64,000 nucleotides of DNA from Oscillospiraceae bacterium (lineage in GTDB: Bacteria > Bacillota > Clostridia > Oscillospirales > Acutalibacteraceae), in NCBI GenBank assembly GCA_015065965.1, contig SVPH01000007.1, positions 1-64,000 on the forward strand. The letters are read 5' to 3'. Below, in pieces: positions 43,230 through 52,160 of the stretch; the stretch's first letter is position 1, and every line of letters starts with the position of its first letter. The position numbers were made by a program, and so were the translations under genes. Below the pieces are notes generated by a model. The model made no database searches. It saw only the letters and a list, made by a program, of their open reading frames with translations, and had not been told where the DNA came from.

Positions 43230-44612
43230 ATGAATAAAGTTTCTCTCAGGGAAAAATTCGGCTACGGAGTAGGCGCAATCGGTCTTGACCTCAGTTACGG
43301 CATGTTCTATTCCTATTTGTCAATTTATCTTACAAATGCACTCGGCATCAGCCCTGTATTTTTGCTTGTTCTTGCGCCTCTTGCAAGGCTTTGGGACGGC
43401 ATAAATGACCCGATGATGGGCATGATTGTTGACAAAACAAAAACGAAGATGGGTAAATACCGTCCGTGGATTTTAACGGGCGCAATGCTTAATGCAGTTG
43501 TGCTCTGTCTGCTTTTCAACAACCCCGGTTTTGCAGCAGGCTCAACAGGTCTTTATATTTATGTTGCGGTGTTCTATGTGCTCTGGGGTATGACTAACAC
43601 CCTTGCGGACATTCCTTTTTGGTCAATGATTCCCTCTTTTGCGAGTGAAGAAAAGGACAGAAATCTTGTTTCAACAATCGCAAGAGCATTTTCGGGTCTC
43701 GGTCAGGGTATTGTTTCAATTTTCACTGCTATTGCGGTTGCTGCTCTCGGCGGCGTTGCAGGCAGTGACCTTGATACAATGAGTGCAGGAACGCTCACAA
43801 AAGGTTTCGGAAAATGGTCAATAATCATGGCGGTTGCGCTCATCTTCTTTGCGGGCATAAGTGTTCTTTCAACAAAAGAAAGACGCATTGTTGTCAACGA
43901 AGAGAAGTTCTCATTCAAAGCGGCAATCAACGCCATAAAACAGAATGACCAACTCCTTGTTTTCATGCTTTTTGCGATGATTTCAAACGCAGGTTTCTAT
44001 ATGACATCGGGTATCAGCAGTTATTATTTTGATGCTGTTGCAGGCGACCTTACATTGCAGTCAAAGTTCAATCTTATGGGAACTGTCGGTTCGGTTCTTT
44101 CGCTTCTTGTTATCCCTGTTTGTTCAAAATTCATGAGCAACCGTTCAACCTATAAACTTTCGCTCGGTATGGTTGCAGCGGGTTATATCGGCATGGCAAT
44201 CGTAGGCTATCTTTTTGACGGTAACGTTTATGCTCTCGGTGCATGCTATATTCTCACATCTCTCGGTACGGGAAGTATGTTCGTTAACCAGACTGTTATG
44301 CTTGCAGACTGCGTTGACTACGGTGAATATAAAACAGGCAAACGCAACCAGAGCCTTACTTTCTCAATGAAAGGTTTCTTGCAGAAAATGGCATATACCG
44401 TTCAGTCAATTATCATGTATGCCGCATTCAGCGTTACCGGTTTTGACGGCAACCTTGCTCAGCAGCCGGAAGCCGCAAAGAGCGCAATTTCTTTCCTTAT
44501 GTTCATTGTGCCTCCCGTTATGATTATAATTTCTTACATTATTTTCTCAAAGAAATACAAAATCCACGGTGAGTTCAAGCAGGAAGTGCTTAAAGCAGTA
44601 AGTGAAAAATAA
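43230..44612 (+). CDS. GPH-family sugar:cation symporter (MelB-like)
   Basis: The start is ATG 43230 behind AAGGATGTG; the track adds 26 upstream codons. The ~460-aa protein has 12 hydrophobic helices and the GPH motifs RLWDGINDPMMGMIVDKTKT, WGMTNTLADIPFWSM and ADCVDYGEYKTGKRNQSL. Divergence from the GH4 gene suggests import of an alpha-galactoside such as melibiose; this is inference from context. A terminator follows by 8 bases. Confidence 0.9.
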   Translation: MNKVSLREKFGYGVGAIGLDLSYGMFYSYLSIYLTNALGISPVFLLVLAPLARLWDGINDPMMGMIVDKTKTKMGKYRPWILTGAMLNAVVLCLLFNNPGFAAGSTGLYIYVAVFYVLWGMTNTLADIPFWSMIPSFASEEKDRNLVSTIARAFSGLGQGIVSIFTAIAVAALGGVAGSDLDTMSAGTLTKGFGKWSIIMAVALIFFAGISVLSTKERRIVVNEEKFSFKAAINAIKQNDQLLVFMLFAMISNAGFYMTSGISSYYFDAVAGDLTLQSKFNLMGTVGSVLSLLVIPVCSKFMSNRSTYKLSLGMVAAGYIGMAIVGYLFDGNVYALGACYILTSLGTGSMFVNQTVMLADCVDYGEYKTGKRNQSLTFSMKGFLQKMAYTVQSIIMYAAFSVTGFDGNLAQQPEAAKSAISFLMFIVPPVMIIISYIIFSKKYKIHGEFKQEVLKAVSEK

Positions 44613-44727
44613 GAACAAAAAACGCCGTCTCATACGAGGCGGCGTTCTTCGTGAAAAAATGTTATGAGAAATTGACTTCTTCAGGAGAAAGAAGATTATG
44701 TTTGCACAGTTAGTTGCAACTAACTGT
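44613..44727 (-). ncRNA. Candidate orphan small RNA under a palindromic operator
   Basis: A consensus promoter on the minus strand points into ~110 bases without a credible ORF that end in a terminator with a T6 tract (AACGCCGCCTCGTATGAGAC, then GGCGTTTTTTG). pnp upstream already has its own terminator at 44885-44919, so this second leftward terminator belongs to this unit. The RNA would begin with the palindrome as a hairpin. It may be an sRNA or the remnant of a deleted MarR-type gene. Confidence 0.5.
44621..44646. terminator. Terminator between the GPH gene and the orphan transcript
   Basis: AACGCCG-T-CTC-ATAC-GAG-G-CGGCGTT. The T tract is better on the minus strand (TTTTTTG) than on the plus strand (CTTCG). 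Confidence 0.85.
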
Positions 44728-44730
44728 GCA
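44703..44730. promoter_or_regulatory. 28-bp perfect palindromic operator
   Basis: TGCACAGTTAGTTG is followed by its exact reverse complement. It overlaps the predicted transcription start of the minus-strand promoter, the position of a repressor site. The TAGTTGCAACTA core resembles MarR-family operators; that assignment is inference. Confidence 0.7.
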
Positions 44731-44733
44731 TGT

Positions 44734-44762
44734 ATAATATCATATAATTTGGTGTTTGTCAA
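44734..44762 (-). promoter_or_regulatory. Consensus promoter of the orphan transcript
   Basis: TTGACA (plus 44757-44762) and TATTAT (plus 44734-44739) with 17-base spacing on the minus strand. Confidence 0.8.
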
Positions 44763-44814
44763 GAGTTTTTTAAAGGAAAATTATAGCCCGAAAATATTTA
44801 AAAAAGGTAACAGT

Positions 44815-44838
44815 GTAGGGGACGGGTTTCCCGTCCCG
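44815..44838. repeat. Dispersed intergenic repeat copy 2
   Basis: Identical over 24 bases to 10791-10814, with the degenerate TGCGCCTTACGGCACACACG unit just downstream (44847-44866). Confidence 0.75.
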
Positions 44839-44884
44839 CTTGAACATGCGCCTTACGGCACACACGGACAGACACTGAAATAAT

Positions 44885-44919
44885 GCAAAAAAACGGCAGG
44901 ATAAAAATATCCTGCCGCA
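44885..44919 (-). terminator. Terminator of pnp
   Basis: On the minus strand GCGGCAGGATA-TTTT-TATCCTGCCG is followed by TTTTTTTGC. Confidence 0.88.
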
Positions 44920-44930
44920 TTCTATTTTTA

Positions 44931-47120
44931 TTAGTCTCTCTTCTGTCTGCCGCCTCTGTCGCTGCGGAAATCTCTTCTGGGCTTTCTGGGAGCATCTGAA
45001 ACTGTGTTTTCGGGAACAAGACCTTCAACTTCGATAAGTGCCTCGCGGCGTGAGAAGTTGAGTCTGCCCTGATCATCCTTGGGAAGAACCTTAACGATAA
45101 CTTCATCGCCAACGTTAACTGCGTCTTCAACCTTTTCTGTTCTCTTAACATCGAGTTGGCTGATGTGAACCATGCCCTCTTTACCGGGAGCGATTTCAAC
45201 AAATGCGCCGAAACTCATAAGGCGGGTAACAACGCCCTTGTAGATTGCGCCGACTTCGGGGTCATTAGCAATTGTTTCAACAATGAAGATTGCTCTGCGT
45301 GCATCTTCGATATCTGTTGATGAAACAAAGATGTTGCCGTCTTCCTGAACGTCAATCTTACAGTTGCATTCTGCGCAGATTTTCTGGATAACCTTGCCCT
45401 GCTTGCCGATAACATCGCCGATCTTTTCAGGGTCAATCTTTGTTGTGAGCATCTTGGGTGCCCATTTTGAAAGTTCTGCTCTGGGTTCGGGGATAACGGG
45501 GAGCATGATTTCATCAAGGATGTAGCATCTTGCAGTGTAAGTCTTGTCAAGAGCCTCTCTGATAATTGCGGGAGTAAGACCGTGAACCTTGAGGTCCATC
45601 TGGATTGATGTGATACCTTTCTTTGTACCTGCAACCTTGAAGTCCATATCGCCGAAGAAGTCTTCAAGACCCTGAATATCAACCATGGTCATGAAACGGT
45701 CGCCTTCAGTGATAAGACCGCATGAGATACCTGCAACGGGAGCCTTGATGGGAACACCTGCTGCCATAAGTGAAAGTGTTGAACCGCAAACTGAGCCCTG
45801 TGATGTTGAGCCGTTTGATGAAAGAACTTCGGAAACAACACGGATTGTGTAAGGGAATTCTTCAACTGAGGGAAGAACGGGGATGAGAGAACGCTCTGCA
45901 AGTGCGCCGTGGCCGATTTCTCTTCTGCCGGGGCCTCTGCTGGGCTTTGTTTCGCCAACTGAATATGAGGGGAAGTTGTAGTGGTGCATATAACGCTTTG
46001 ATTCTTCTTCGTCAAGGCCGTCAAGCAACTGAGCGTCGCTCATGGGGCCAAGAGTTGTGATTGAAAGAACCTGAGTCTGGCCTCTGGTGAACATACCTGA
46101 GCCGTGAACTCTGTCAAGAAGGTCAACTTCTGCGTTAAGAGGACGGATTTCGTTGATACCTCTGCCGTCAACACGCTTGCCGTCGTCAAGAAGCCAGCGG
46201 CGAACAACGTATTTCTGAACTTTGTAAAGACATTCTTCAATCTTAACTTCCATGTCAGGATAGATTTCATCGAATTTTTCGTGAACCTTATCGTAAACGG
46301 GCTTAAGGCGCTCGTCACGGATTCTCTTATCGTCTGTATCAAGAGCATAGCGGATATCTTCGATTGCGAAGTCCTTGATTGCTTCGTACATCTCGGGATC
46401 GGGATCGTTTGAGGGGAAGTCAACCTTCTCCTTGCCGCATTCTGCCTTAATCTGATTGATGAATTCTACGATTCTCTGGTTTTCTTTATGAGCGAACATG
46501 ATGCCGTCATACATGTCGTCGTTTGAAACTTCGTTAGCGCCTGCTTCAATCATTGCAACAAGGTCGCTTGTTGAAGCAACGGTAACATACATATCGCTCT
46601 TTGCTCTCTGCTCAAGAGTGGGGTTGATAACATACTGACCGTCAACAAGACCTACAACAACGCCTGAAATGGGGCCGTCCCAAGGAATTTCTGAAATAGA
46701 AATTGCGATAGAAACGCCGAGCATTGCAGCGATTTCGGGCTGACAGTCGGGGTCAACTGACATAACGGTTGCAACAACGCCAACATCGTTTCTCATATCC
46801 TTGGGGAAAAGAGGTCTGATGGGTCTGTCGATAACACGCGATGCGAGAGTTGCCTTTTCACTTGCCTTGCCTTCACGGCGCTGGAATGAGCCGGGGATTC
46901 TGCCTACTGAATAGAGTTTCTCTTCATAGTCAACCGAAAGGGGGAAGAAATCAACACCCTCTCTGGGTTTTGCGGCCATAGTTGCTGTGCAAAGCACGTT
47001 TGTGTCGCCGTAGCGAACAAGGCATGAGCCGCCTGCAAGTTGAGCCATTTTGCCTACTTCAACAACAAAAGGTCTGCCTGCGATTTCTGTTTCGTACTTT
47101 TTGAATGCTTCAAAAAACAT
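44931..47120 (-). CDS. pnp: Polyribonucleotide nucleotidyltransferase (PNPase)
   Basis: PNPase degrades RNA from the 3-prime end using phosphate. The start is ATG 47120 (GAGAGGT upstream); the track adds 22 codons reaching into the leader hairpin. The ~729-aa protein has two RNase PH-like cores (first near 10-230; second near 320-550 with RGPGRREIGHGALAERSLIP), an all-helical linker, a KH domain (KIDPEKIGDVIGKQGKVIQK, about 560-610) and an S1 domain (YKGVVTRLMSFGAFVEIAPG, about 630-700), then an Arg-rich tail. It lies behind rpsO, the common bacterial order, with a terminator and a long leader hairpin between. Confidence 0.96.
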   Translation of the reverse strand: MFFEAFKKYETEIAGRPFVVEVGKMAQLAGGSCLVRYGDTNVLCTATMAAKPREGVDFFPLSVDYEEKLYSVGRIPGSFQRREGKASEKATLASRVIDRPIRPLFPKDMRNDVGVVATVMSVDPDCQPEIAAMLGVSIAISISEIPWDGPISGVVVGLVDGQYVINPTLEQRAKSDMYVTVASTSDLVAMIEAGANEVSNDDMYDGIMFAHKENQRIVEFINQIKAECGKEKVDFPSNDPDPEMYEAIKDFAIEDIRYALDTDDKRIRDERLKPVYDKVHEKFDEIYPDMEVKIEECLYKVQKYVVRRWLLDDGKRVDGRGINEIRPLNAEVDLLDRVHGSGMFTRGQTQVLSITTLGPMSDAQLLDGLDEEESKRYMHHYNFPSYSVGETKPSRGPGRREIGHGALAERSLIPVLPSVEEFPYTIRVVSEVLSSNGSTSQGSVCGSTLSLMAAGVPIKAPVAGISCGLITEGDRFMTMVDIQGLEDFFGDMDFKVAGTKKGITSIQMDLKVHGLTPAIIREALDKTYTARCYILDEIMLPVIPEPRAELSKWAPKMLTTKIDPEKIGDVIGKQGKVIQKICAECNCKIDVQEDGNIFVSSTDIEDARRAIFIVETIANDPEVGAIYKGVVTRLMSFGAFVEIAPGKEGMVHISQLDVKRTEKVEDAVNVGDEVIVKVLPKDDQGRLNFSRREALIEVEGLVPENTVSDAPRKPRRDFRSDRGGRQKRD

Positions 47121-47151
47121 TTTTCTACCTCTCTGTAAAATTATATTTCCA

Positions 47152-47242
47152 CAGGCGGCAGGCTTTGGGTTTAGCAATAAATCCAACCTCTGTTTTCACA
47201 GAAACTCGATTTACCGCTAAAACCGAGGGAATGCGCCGCCTG
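47152..47242 (-). promoter_or_regulatory. Long stem-loop in the pnp leader
   Basis: Three stacked helices fold the leader: CAGGCGGC with GCCGCCTG at the base (8 bp), GGTTTTAGCGGTAAATC with GATTTATTGCTAAACC-type pairing in the middle, and TCTGT-GAAA-ACAGA at the tip. The resulting ~40-bp imperfect duplex resembles the RNase III-cleaved pnp leader hairpin used for autoregulation in enterobacteria. Confidence 0.7.
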
Positions 47243-47322
47243 AAAGATTCGATTTTTTGACGGTTTAAAGTTGTAACAGGCTAACACTTTAATATATTAA
47301 CCCGACCTTTAAAACGACACAA

Positions 47323-47352
47323 AGCAGGCAAGATGAGTTCCTGCCTGCTTTA
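47323..47352 (-). terminator. Terminator-like hairpin between rpsO and pnp
   Basis: AAAGCAGGCA-(GGAACTCATCT)-TGCCTGCTTT on the minus strand, followed by a weak GTGTCGTTTT tract, so partial read-through into pnp is possible. Confidence 0.65.
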
Positions 47353-47360
47353 TTGATGAA

Positions 47361-47624
47361 TTATTTACGGATACCGAGTCTTGCAATGATTGAACGGTAA
47401 CGCTCAATGTCAACCTTCTGAAGGTAAGCAAGGAGGTTTCTTCTGTGACCAACCATCATAAGAAGGCCTCTTCTTGAGTGGTGGTCTTTCTTGTGCTCCT
47501 TAAGATGCTCAGTGAGGTCGTTGATTCTCTTTGTGAGAACAGCGATCTGAACTTCGGGTGAACCTGTGTCACCTTCGTGGAGAGCATATTCCTGCATGAT
47601 TGCGGTCTTTTCTGCCTGTGTCAT
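47361..47624 (-). CDS. rpsO: 30S ribosomal protein S15
   Basis: S15 binds the 16S rRNA three-way junction early in 30S assembly. The 87-aa sequence is canonical: [39 protein letters not shown] and [19 protein letters not shown] lies eight bases before the ATG. It has its own promoter and a structured 100-base leader. It precedes pnp, the usual neighbour. Confidence 0.98.
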   Translation of the reverse strand: MTQAEKTAIMQEYALHEGDTGSPEVQIAVLTKRINDLTEHLKEHKKDHHSRRGLLMMVGHRRNLLAYLQKVDIERYRSIIARLGIRK

Positions 47625-47724
47625 TGTTTTTCACCTCATTTAAATATTTGCCTCAGATCCCAGAAAGCGGCAGGTGAACACCTCGTTGAGGTTTACTCCG
47701 CAACCCGAGAAACGGGCATGTGCA
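47625..47724 (-). promoter_or_regulatory. Structured rpsO leader, putative S15 autoregulatory element
   Basis: The leader contains CCCG-TTTCT-CGGG and ACCTC-AAC-GAGGT hairpins enclosed by GCGG/CCGC pairing. GTTCACCT in the leader is complementary to the Shine-Dalgarno AGGTGAA, so ribosome access could be switched. S15 represses its own mRNA in several bacteria through varied structures. Confidence 0.6.
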
Positions 47725-47730
47725 AATCGG

Positions 47731-47759
47731 ATTATATCATAAAGAAACCGACTTGTAAA
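47731..47759 (-). promoter_or_regulatory. Promoter of rpsO
   Basis: TTTACA (plus 47754-47759) and TATAAT (plus 47731-47736) with 17-base spacing on the minus strand. Confidence 0.85.
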
Positions 47760-47840
47760 GAGTTTTTTAAAAATTATTTTCACTGCCCAATTCGTGCTGT
47801 TTTGCATAGAATGGATTGAAAGCGTTTGCTTTCGCAGAAA

Positions 47841-47909
47841 AACAAGGCGGCTGCCGTCAACGGTGGCATTTATGCCCTTGGGGAGCCGGGCAGACACATG
47901 GCAGCCGCC
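47841..47909 (-). terminator. Large composite terminator of the M23 gene
   Basis: GGCGGCTGCC (plus 47900-47909) pairs perfectly with GGCAGCCGCC (plus 47846-47855), followed by TTGTTTTTC on the minus strand. The unusual 44-base loop holds a GCCC-GGCTCCCCAA-GGGC hairpin. Confidence 0.75.
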
Positions 47910-47920
47910 ATCATCATAGA

Positions 47921-48610
47921 TTATTCTGCTGAATTATCTCCGACTTTATTCAGCGCCTTAAGTGGGTCAACATATTCACCGTCAATCAGAATTTCAAGGT
48001 GAAGATGATCACTGTCGCTGATTTCAACAGGGATATGTCCGAGAGAACCTATTTTATCGTACTTTTCAACCTCGCTGCCTTCGGGCAGGCAACTGCCGCT
48101 TTTGAGCCCGCAGTAACGTACGGTCATTCCGTTGCCGTGGTCAATCTCAACAACCGTACCCCAGAAACTGTCGTCATAAACCTTTTTAACGGTGCCGTTT
48201 GAAACAGCAACAACATCGTTGCCTGCACTGCCGCCGAAATCAACGCCGTTATGAACTCTCCAGTCGCCCATTGTTTTAGACTCCACCATTTCGCCGTTGC
48301 TGAAATCTTTTGTGATATCCGTGCCCATAGGCAAAGCAAAATTGCCTGAGAAAGGTTTGTTCCCTTCAACTTTTTCGGTTGTGGAATAAACTCGCTCATC
48401 CTCGATGCCGCTGACTCCGATGTTAACCTCGTGGGTCAGCGGCTGAGTTGTTTCTTCAATGCTCCACTGAACGGTTACACGGCTGAAATCCTCTTCGCTT
48501 TCTGTTTCGGGAGAACCGACAAAACCGATTGTTGCGCCAATGCCGACCGCAACAAGGCATATCGCAAGGGCAAGATAAATATTGGGATATTTTTTGATTT
48601 TCTTTTTCAT
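47921..48610 (-). CDS. spoIIQ: M23 peptidase-domain membrane protein, SpoIIQ-like
   Basis: This 229-aa protein has a short basic cytoplasmic end, one transmembrane helix (IYLALAICLVAVGIGATIGF, about 10-30), a linker, and a LytM/M23 domain (about 110-215). Both zinc motifs are intact: WRVHNGVDFGG (HxxxD) and DHLHLEI (HxH). SpoIIQ spans the intermembrane space during engulfment and binds SpoIIIAH; Clostridia often keep the catalytic residues lost in Bacillus. Length and layout fit, but other membrane-anchored M23 endopeptidases look similar, so the symbol is tentative. Confidence 0.7.
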   Translation of the reverse strand: MKKKIKKYPNIYLALAICLVAVGIGATIGFVGSPETESEEDFSRVTVQWSIEETTQPLTHEVNIGVSGIEDERVYSTTEKVEGNKPFSGNFALPMGTDITKDFSNGEMVESKTMGDWRVHNGVDFGGSAGNDVVAVSNGTVKKVYDDSFWGTVVEIDHGNGMTVRYCGLKSGSCLPEGSEVEKYDKIGSLGHIPVEISDSDHLHLEILIDGEYVDPLKALNKVGDNSAE

Positions 48611-48803
48611 AGAAAAGCCTCTTTTCGCTGTTGTTTTCCCTCATATTTTTGGCAAAGAGAGTCCGTTTTATTCTTTAACAGCATTGAATACCAAAAAAAT
48701 TGAGCGTAACGGCAAAAATTTGAAAATATCTCTTGATACTTGCGGAGTTTTCTGCAATAATAATAGGGTATAAGTAAAATTATATTTATAGGAGTGTATA
48801 TAT

Positions 48804-50465
48804 TTGGATAATAAAAAACTTGCGGAACTTCTTTTTCCTCAAATTGATAAAACACCCGATTATTATGAGGAACTTTATCCCGAAAGAGGTCTTGCAGAGG
48901 GTGCAAGGGTAACCCGTTTTGCTCCTTCTCCTACAGGCTATCTTCATATCGGCGGTCTTTTCGGCGCACTTGTCGATGTGCTGACCGCTCAGTCAACAGG
49001 CGGCGTTTCATACCTCAGAATTGAGGATACCGATAAAAAACGTGAAATTGATGACGGTGTATCCGCTATTATCAACGGTTTTGATTACTTCGGCGTTGAG
49101 TTCAATGAAGGCGTAACGGGTTTTGGCACAGAAAAAGGCGCATACGGTCCATACACCCAAAGCCAGCGTGCAGAGATTTATCAGACAGTTGCAAAGAGCC
49201 TTGTTGAAAAGGGTCTTGCATACCCTTGCTTCTGCACCGCAGATGAACTTTCAGAACTGCGCAAAGAGCAGGAACAGGGCGATGCGCTTATTTGGGGCTA
49301 CTTCGGCAAATGGGCGAAGTGCCGCGACCTTACATTCGAACAGATTGAAAAGAATATTGCTGACGGCAAACCCTGGGTTCTTCGTTTGCGTTCAGAGGGT
49401 AATGAAGATAAAAAAATCATGTTTGACGATGTTATCAGAGGCAAGATTGAAATGCCTGCTAACATAATTGACGAGGTTCTTCTCAAATCAGACGGAATTC
49501 CCACATATCATTTTGCCCATGCGTGCGATGACCATTTTATGAGGACAACCCATGTTATCCGCGGTGAAGAATGGATATCATCAGTTCCCAAGCATATCGA
49601 ACTTTTCAAGGCTTGCGGATACAAAGTTCCCAAGTATGCTCATACACCGCAGGTTCTTAAAATTGATGAGGAAACAGGCGATAAGCGTAAACTTTCAAAG
49701 AGAAAAGACCCTGAAGCAGCAGTCAGTTATTTTGTTGAGGGTGGCTTCCCCAAGGAGAGTGTGCTTGAATACCTGCTCACTCTCATCAACTCAAACTTTG
49801 AGGATTGGCGCAGAGCAAATCCCAAGGAGGATATTTCAAAGTTCCCCTTCAACCTCAAAAAGATGAGTGCGAGCGGATGTCTTTTCGATCTTGTAAAACT
49901 TAACGACGTAAGCAAGAATGTTATCTCCGTTATGAGCGCACAGCAGGTTTATGATAACATTGCGGAATGGGCAAAGGACAATGACCCCGAATTTTACGCA
50001 ATCTTTACCGCAAACCCTGAGTATTCAACCGCTGCCGTCAATATTGACAGGGAGAATCCCAAACCCCGTAAGGATATTGCAAAGTGGAGCGAAGTTAAGG
50101 ATTATTTCTCATATCTCTATAACGAACTCTATACCGCGGATTACACTCTGCCGGAGAATGTTTCAAACGCAGATGCCGCCGCGATAATTGAAAAATACAT
50201 CGGCGAGTTCTCACTTGCAGATGATAAAGATCAATGGTTTGCAAGAATCAAGGATATGTGCGAACCTCTCGGCTTTACACCGAATGTTAAGGAATACAAA
50301 AAGAATCCCGATGCATTCAAAGGTCATGTCGGCGATGTTTCAACAGTTATCAGAATTGCGCTTACTTCACGCAGAAACACACCTGACCTTTATTCAATAA
50401 TGAATCTTCTCGGAGAAGATGAAATAAAAGCAAGGCTTAACGAAGCCTTAAATACTTGGAAATAA
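48804..50465 (+). CDS. gltX: Glutamyl-tRNA synthetase
   Basis: Class Ib synthetase charging tRNA-Glu. It starts at TTG 48804 behind AGGAGTG. The ATP-binding HIGH region is FAPSPTGYLHIGGLFGALVD and the KMSKS loop is KRKLSKRKDPEA. The 553-aa protein is longer than most GltX (~485), owing to an ~30-aa N-terminal extension and an enlarged anticodon-binding part. It is followed after 22 bases by glnS, so tRNA-Gln is charged directly here rather than, or as well as, by GatCAB. Confidence 0.93.
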   Translation: MDNKKLAELLFPQIDKTPDYYEELYPERGLAEGARVTRFAPSPTGYLHIGGLFGALVDVLTAQSTGGVSYLRIEDTDKKREIDDGVSAIINGFDYFGVEFNEGVTGFGTEKGAYGPYTQSQRAEIYQTVAKSLVEKGLAYPCFCTADELSELRKEQEQGDALIWGYFGKWAKCRDLTFEQIEKNIADGKPWVLRLRSEGNEDKKIMFDDVIRGKIEMPANIIDEVLLKSDGIPTYHFAHACDDHFMRTTHVIRGEEWISSVPKHIELFKACGYKVPKYAHTPQVLKIDEETGDKRKLSKRKDPEAAVSYFVEGGFPKESVLEYLLTLINSNFEDWRRANPKEDISKFPFNLKKMSASGCLFDLVKLNDVSKNVISVMSAQQVYDNIAEWAKDNDPEFYAIFTANPEYSTAAVNIDRENPKPRKDIAKWSEVKDYFSYLYNELYTADYTLPENVSNADAAAIIEKYIGEFSLADDKDQWFARIKDMCEPLGFTPNVKEYKKNPDAFKGHVGDVSTVIRIALTSRRNTPDLYSIMNLLGEDEIKARLNEALNTWK

Positions 50466-50487
50466 ACACTGAAAGGACAGAAAAACA

Positions 50488-52143
50488 ATGGACGAAATCA
50501 ATACCACCTCCAATTTTATATATGACTTCATTGACGAAGATCTTGCAAACGGCGTGAATACCCGTATTCAGACCCGTTTTCCGCCTGAACCCAACGGTTA
50601 TCTTCATATCGGCCATGCAAAGGCTATCTGCATTGACTTCAGCACTGCGGAAAAATACGGCGGCGAATGCAACCTGCGTCTTGACGATACCAACCCTTCA
50701 AAGGAAGATGTTGAGTATGTTGACGCAATCAAAGAGGATATCGAATGGCTCGGCTATAAGTGGAACAAAGTTCTTTATGCTTCAAGTTATTTTGATTTCA
50801 TTTATGAATGTGCAATTAAACTTATCAAGAAGGGTAAGGCTTATGTCTGCGATCTTTCAGCCGATGAAATCAGAGAATACAGAGGAACTCTTACCGAACC
50901 CGGTAAGAACAGCCCCTACCGTGAGCGTTCAATTGAAGAAAATCTTGACCTTTTTGCAAGAATGACAAACGGCGAATTTGCCGACGGTGAAAGAACACTC
51001 CGAGCAAAGATTGATATGGCATCGCCCAATATCAATATGCGTGACCCCGTTATTTACAGAATTGCTCATGTTTCACATCACCAGACAGGCGATAAATGGT
51101 GCGTTTACCCCATGTATGACTTTGCACATCCTCTTTCGGATGCAAGGGAAGGCGTAACCTATTCGCTCTGTTCGCTTGAGTTTGAAAACCACAGACCTCT
51201 TTATGACTGGTTCATTAAAGAAATCGGCTTTGAAGAGCCTCCCAGACAGATTGAGTTTGCCCGCCTTAACCTTAATTACTGCGTAACAAGCAAGAGATAC
51301 AACCTTGCAATGGTTCAGAACGGCACCGTTGACGGTTGGGATGACCCCAGAATGATTACTCTCAGCGGTATGAGAAGAAGAGGCTATCCTGCAGCGGCTG
51401 TGCGTGATTTCATAACCCGCATCGGCGTTTCAAAAGCAGACAGCGTTATTGATTACGGTTTGCTTGAAGCCTGCGTAAGAGATAACCTTAACGAAAATGC
51501 GCCCAGAGCAATGGCTGTTCTCAGACCTCTCAAGGTTGTTATCGATAATTATCCCGAAGGACAGAGCGAAGAAATAGAGGTTGAAATCAACCCCCTTAAG
51601 CCCGAACTCGGAAAAAGAACAGTTCATTTCTCAAGAGAAATCTTCGTTGAGCGTGATGACTTTATGATTGAGCCTCCCAAAAAGTATTTCAGGCTTTATC
51701 CCGGCAACGAAGTACGTCTTAAGAGTGCATACCTTGTAACCTGCAACAGTTGGGAAACCGACGAAAACGGCGAGGTTACCTGCCTGCATTGCACTTATGA
51801 CCCTGCATCAAAGGGCGGCGAAGCTCCCGACGGAAGAAAGGTCAGAGGTACAATTCATTGGGTCAGCGCTTCGGACAGCGCTCCCTGTGAAATCCGTCTT
51901 TATGACCGTCTTTTCAATGCTGAAAATCCCATGGTTGACGGCAAGGAGAATTATCTTGACCATCTTAATCCCAACTCACTTGAAATCCTCACGGGATGTC
52001 TTGTTGAGGGCGGACTCAGAGATTCAAAGTGCGGCGATACCTTCCAGTTTATGCGTCAGGGCTATTTTTGCGTTGATAAAACATCAACAGACGGCAAACT
52101 TGTTTTCAACCGCACGGTTGCTCTTAATTCCTCATGGAAATAA
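50488..52143 (+). CDS. glnS: Glutaminyl-tRNA synthetase
   Basis: GlnRS charges tRNA-Gln directly. The 551-aa protein has the HIGH region [20 protein letters not shown], the [19 protein letters not shown] segment, GlnRS-specific [20 protein letters not shown], and the KMSKS equivalent CVTSKRYN, followed by two anticodon-binding beta barrels. GlnRS is absent from most Firmicutes, which use the transamidation route, and present in some Clostridia by gene transfer. It sits in tandem with gltX. Confidence 0.95.
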   Translation: MDEINTTSNFIYDFIDEDLANGVNTRIQTRFPPEPNGYLHIGHAKAICIDFSTAEKYGGECNLRLDDTNPSKEDVEYVDAIKEDIEWLGYKWNKVLYASSYFDFIYECAIKLIKKGKAYVCDLSADEIREYRGTLTEPGKNSPYRERSIEENLDLFARMTNGEFADGERTLRAKIDMASPNINMRDPVIYRIAHVSHHQTGDKWCVYPMYDFAHPLSDAREGVTYSLCSLEFENHRPLYDWFIKEIGFEEPPRQIEFARLNLNYCVTSKRYNLAMVQNGTVDGWDDPRMITLSGMRRRGYPAAAVRDFITRIGVSKADSVIDYGLLEACVRDNLNENAPRAMAVLRPLKVVIDNYPEGQSEEIEVEINPLKPELGKRTVHFSREIFVERDDFMIEPPKKYFRLYPGNEVRLKSAYLVTCNSWETDENGEVTCLHCTYDPASKGGEAPDGRKVRGTIHWVSASDSAPCEIRLYDRLFNAENPMVDGKENYLDHLNPNSLEILTGCLVEGGLRDSKCGDTFQFMRQGYFCVDKTSTDGKLVFNRTVALNSSWK

Positions 52144-52160
52144 TGAAAGGATAGTTTAAA

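Noticed and set aside
47640-47897. ORF of 85 aa upstream of rpsO
   Set aside because: It covers the rpsO leader, promoter and a terminator stem, so the open frame is incidental.
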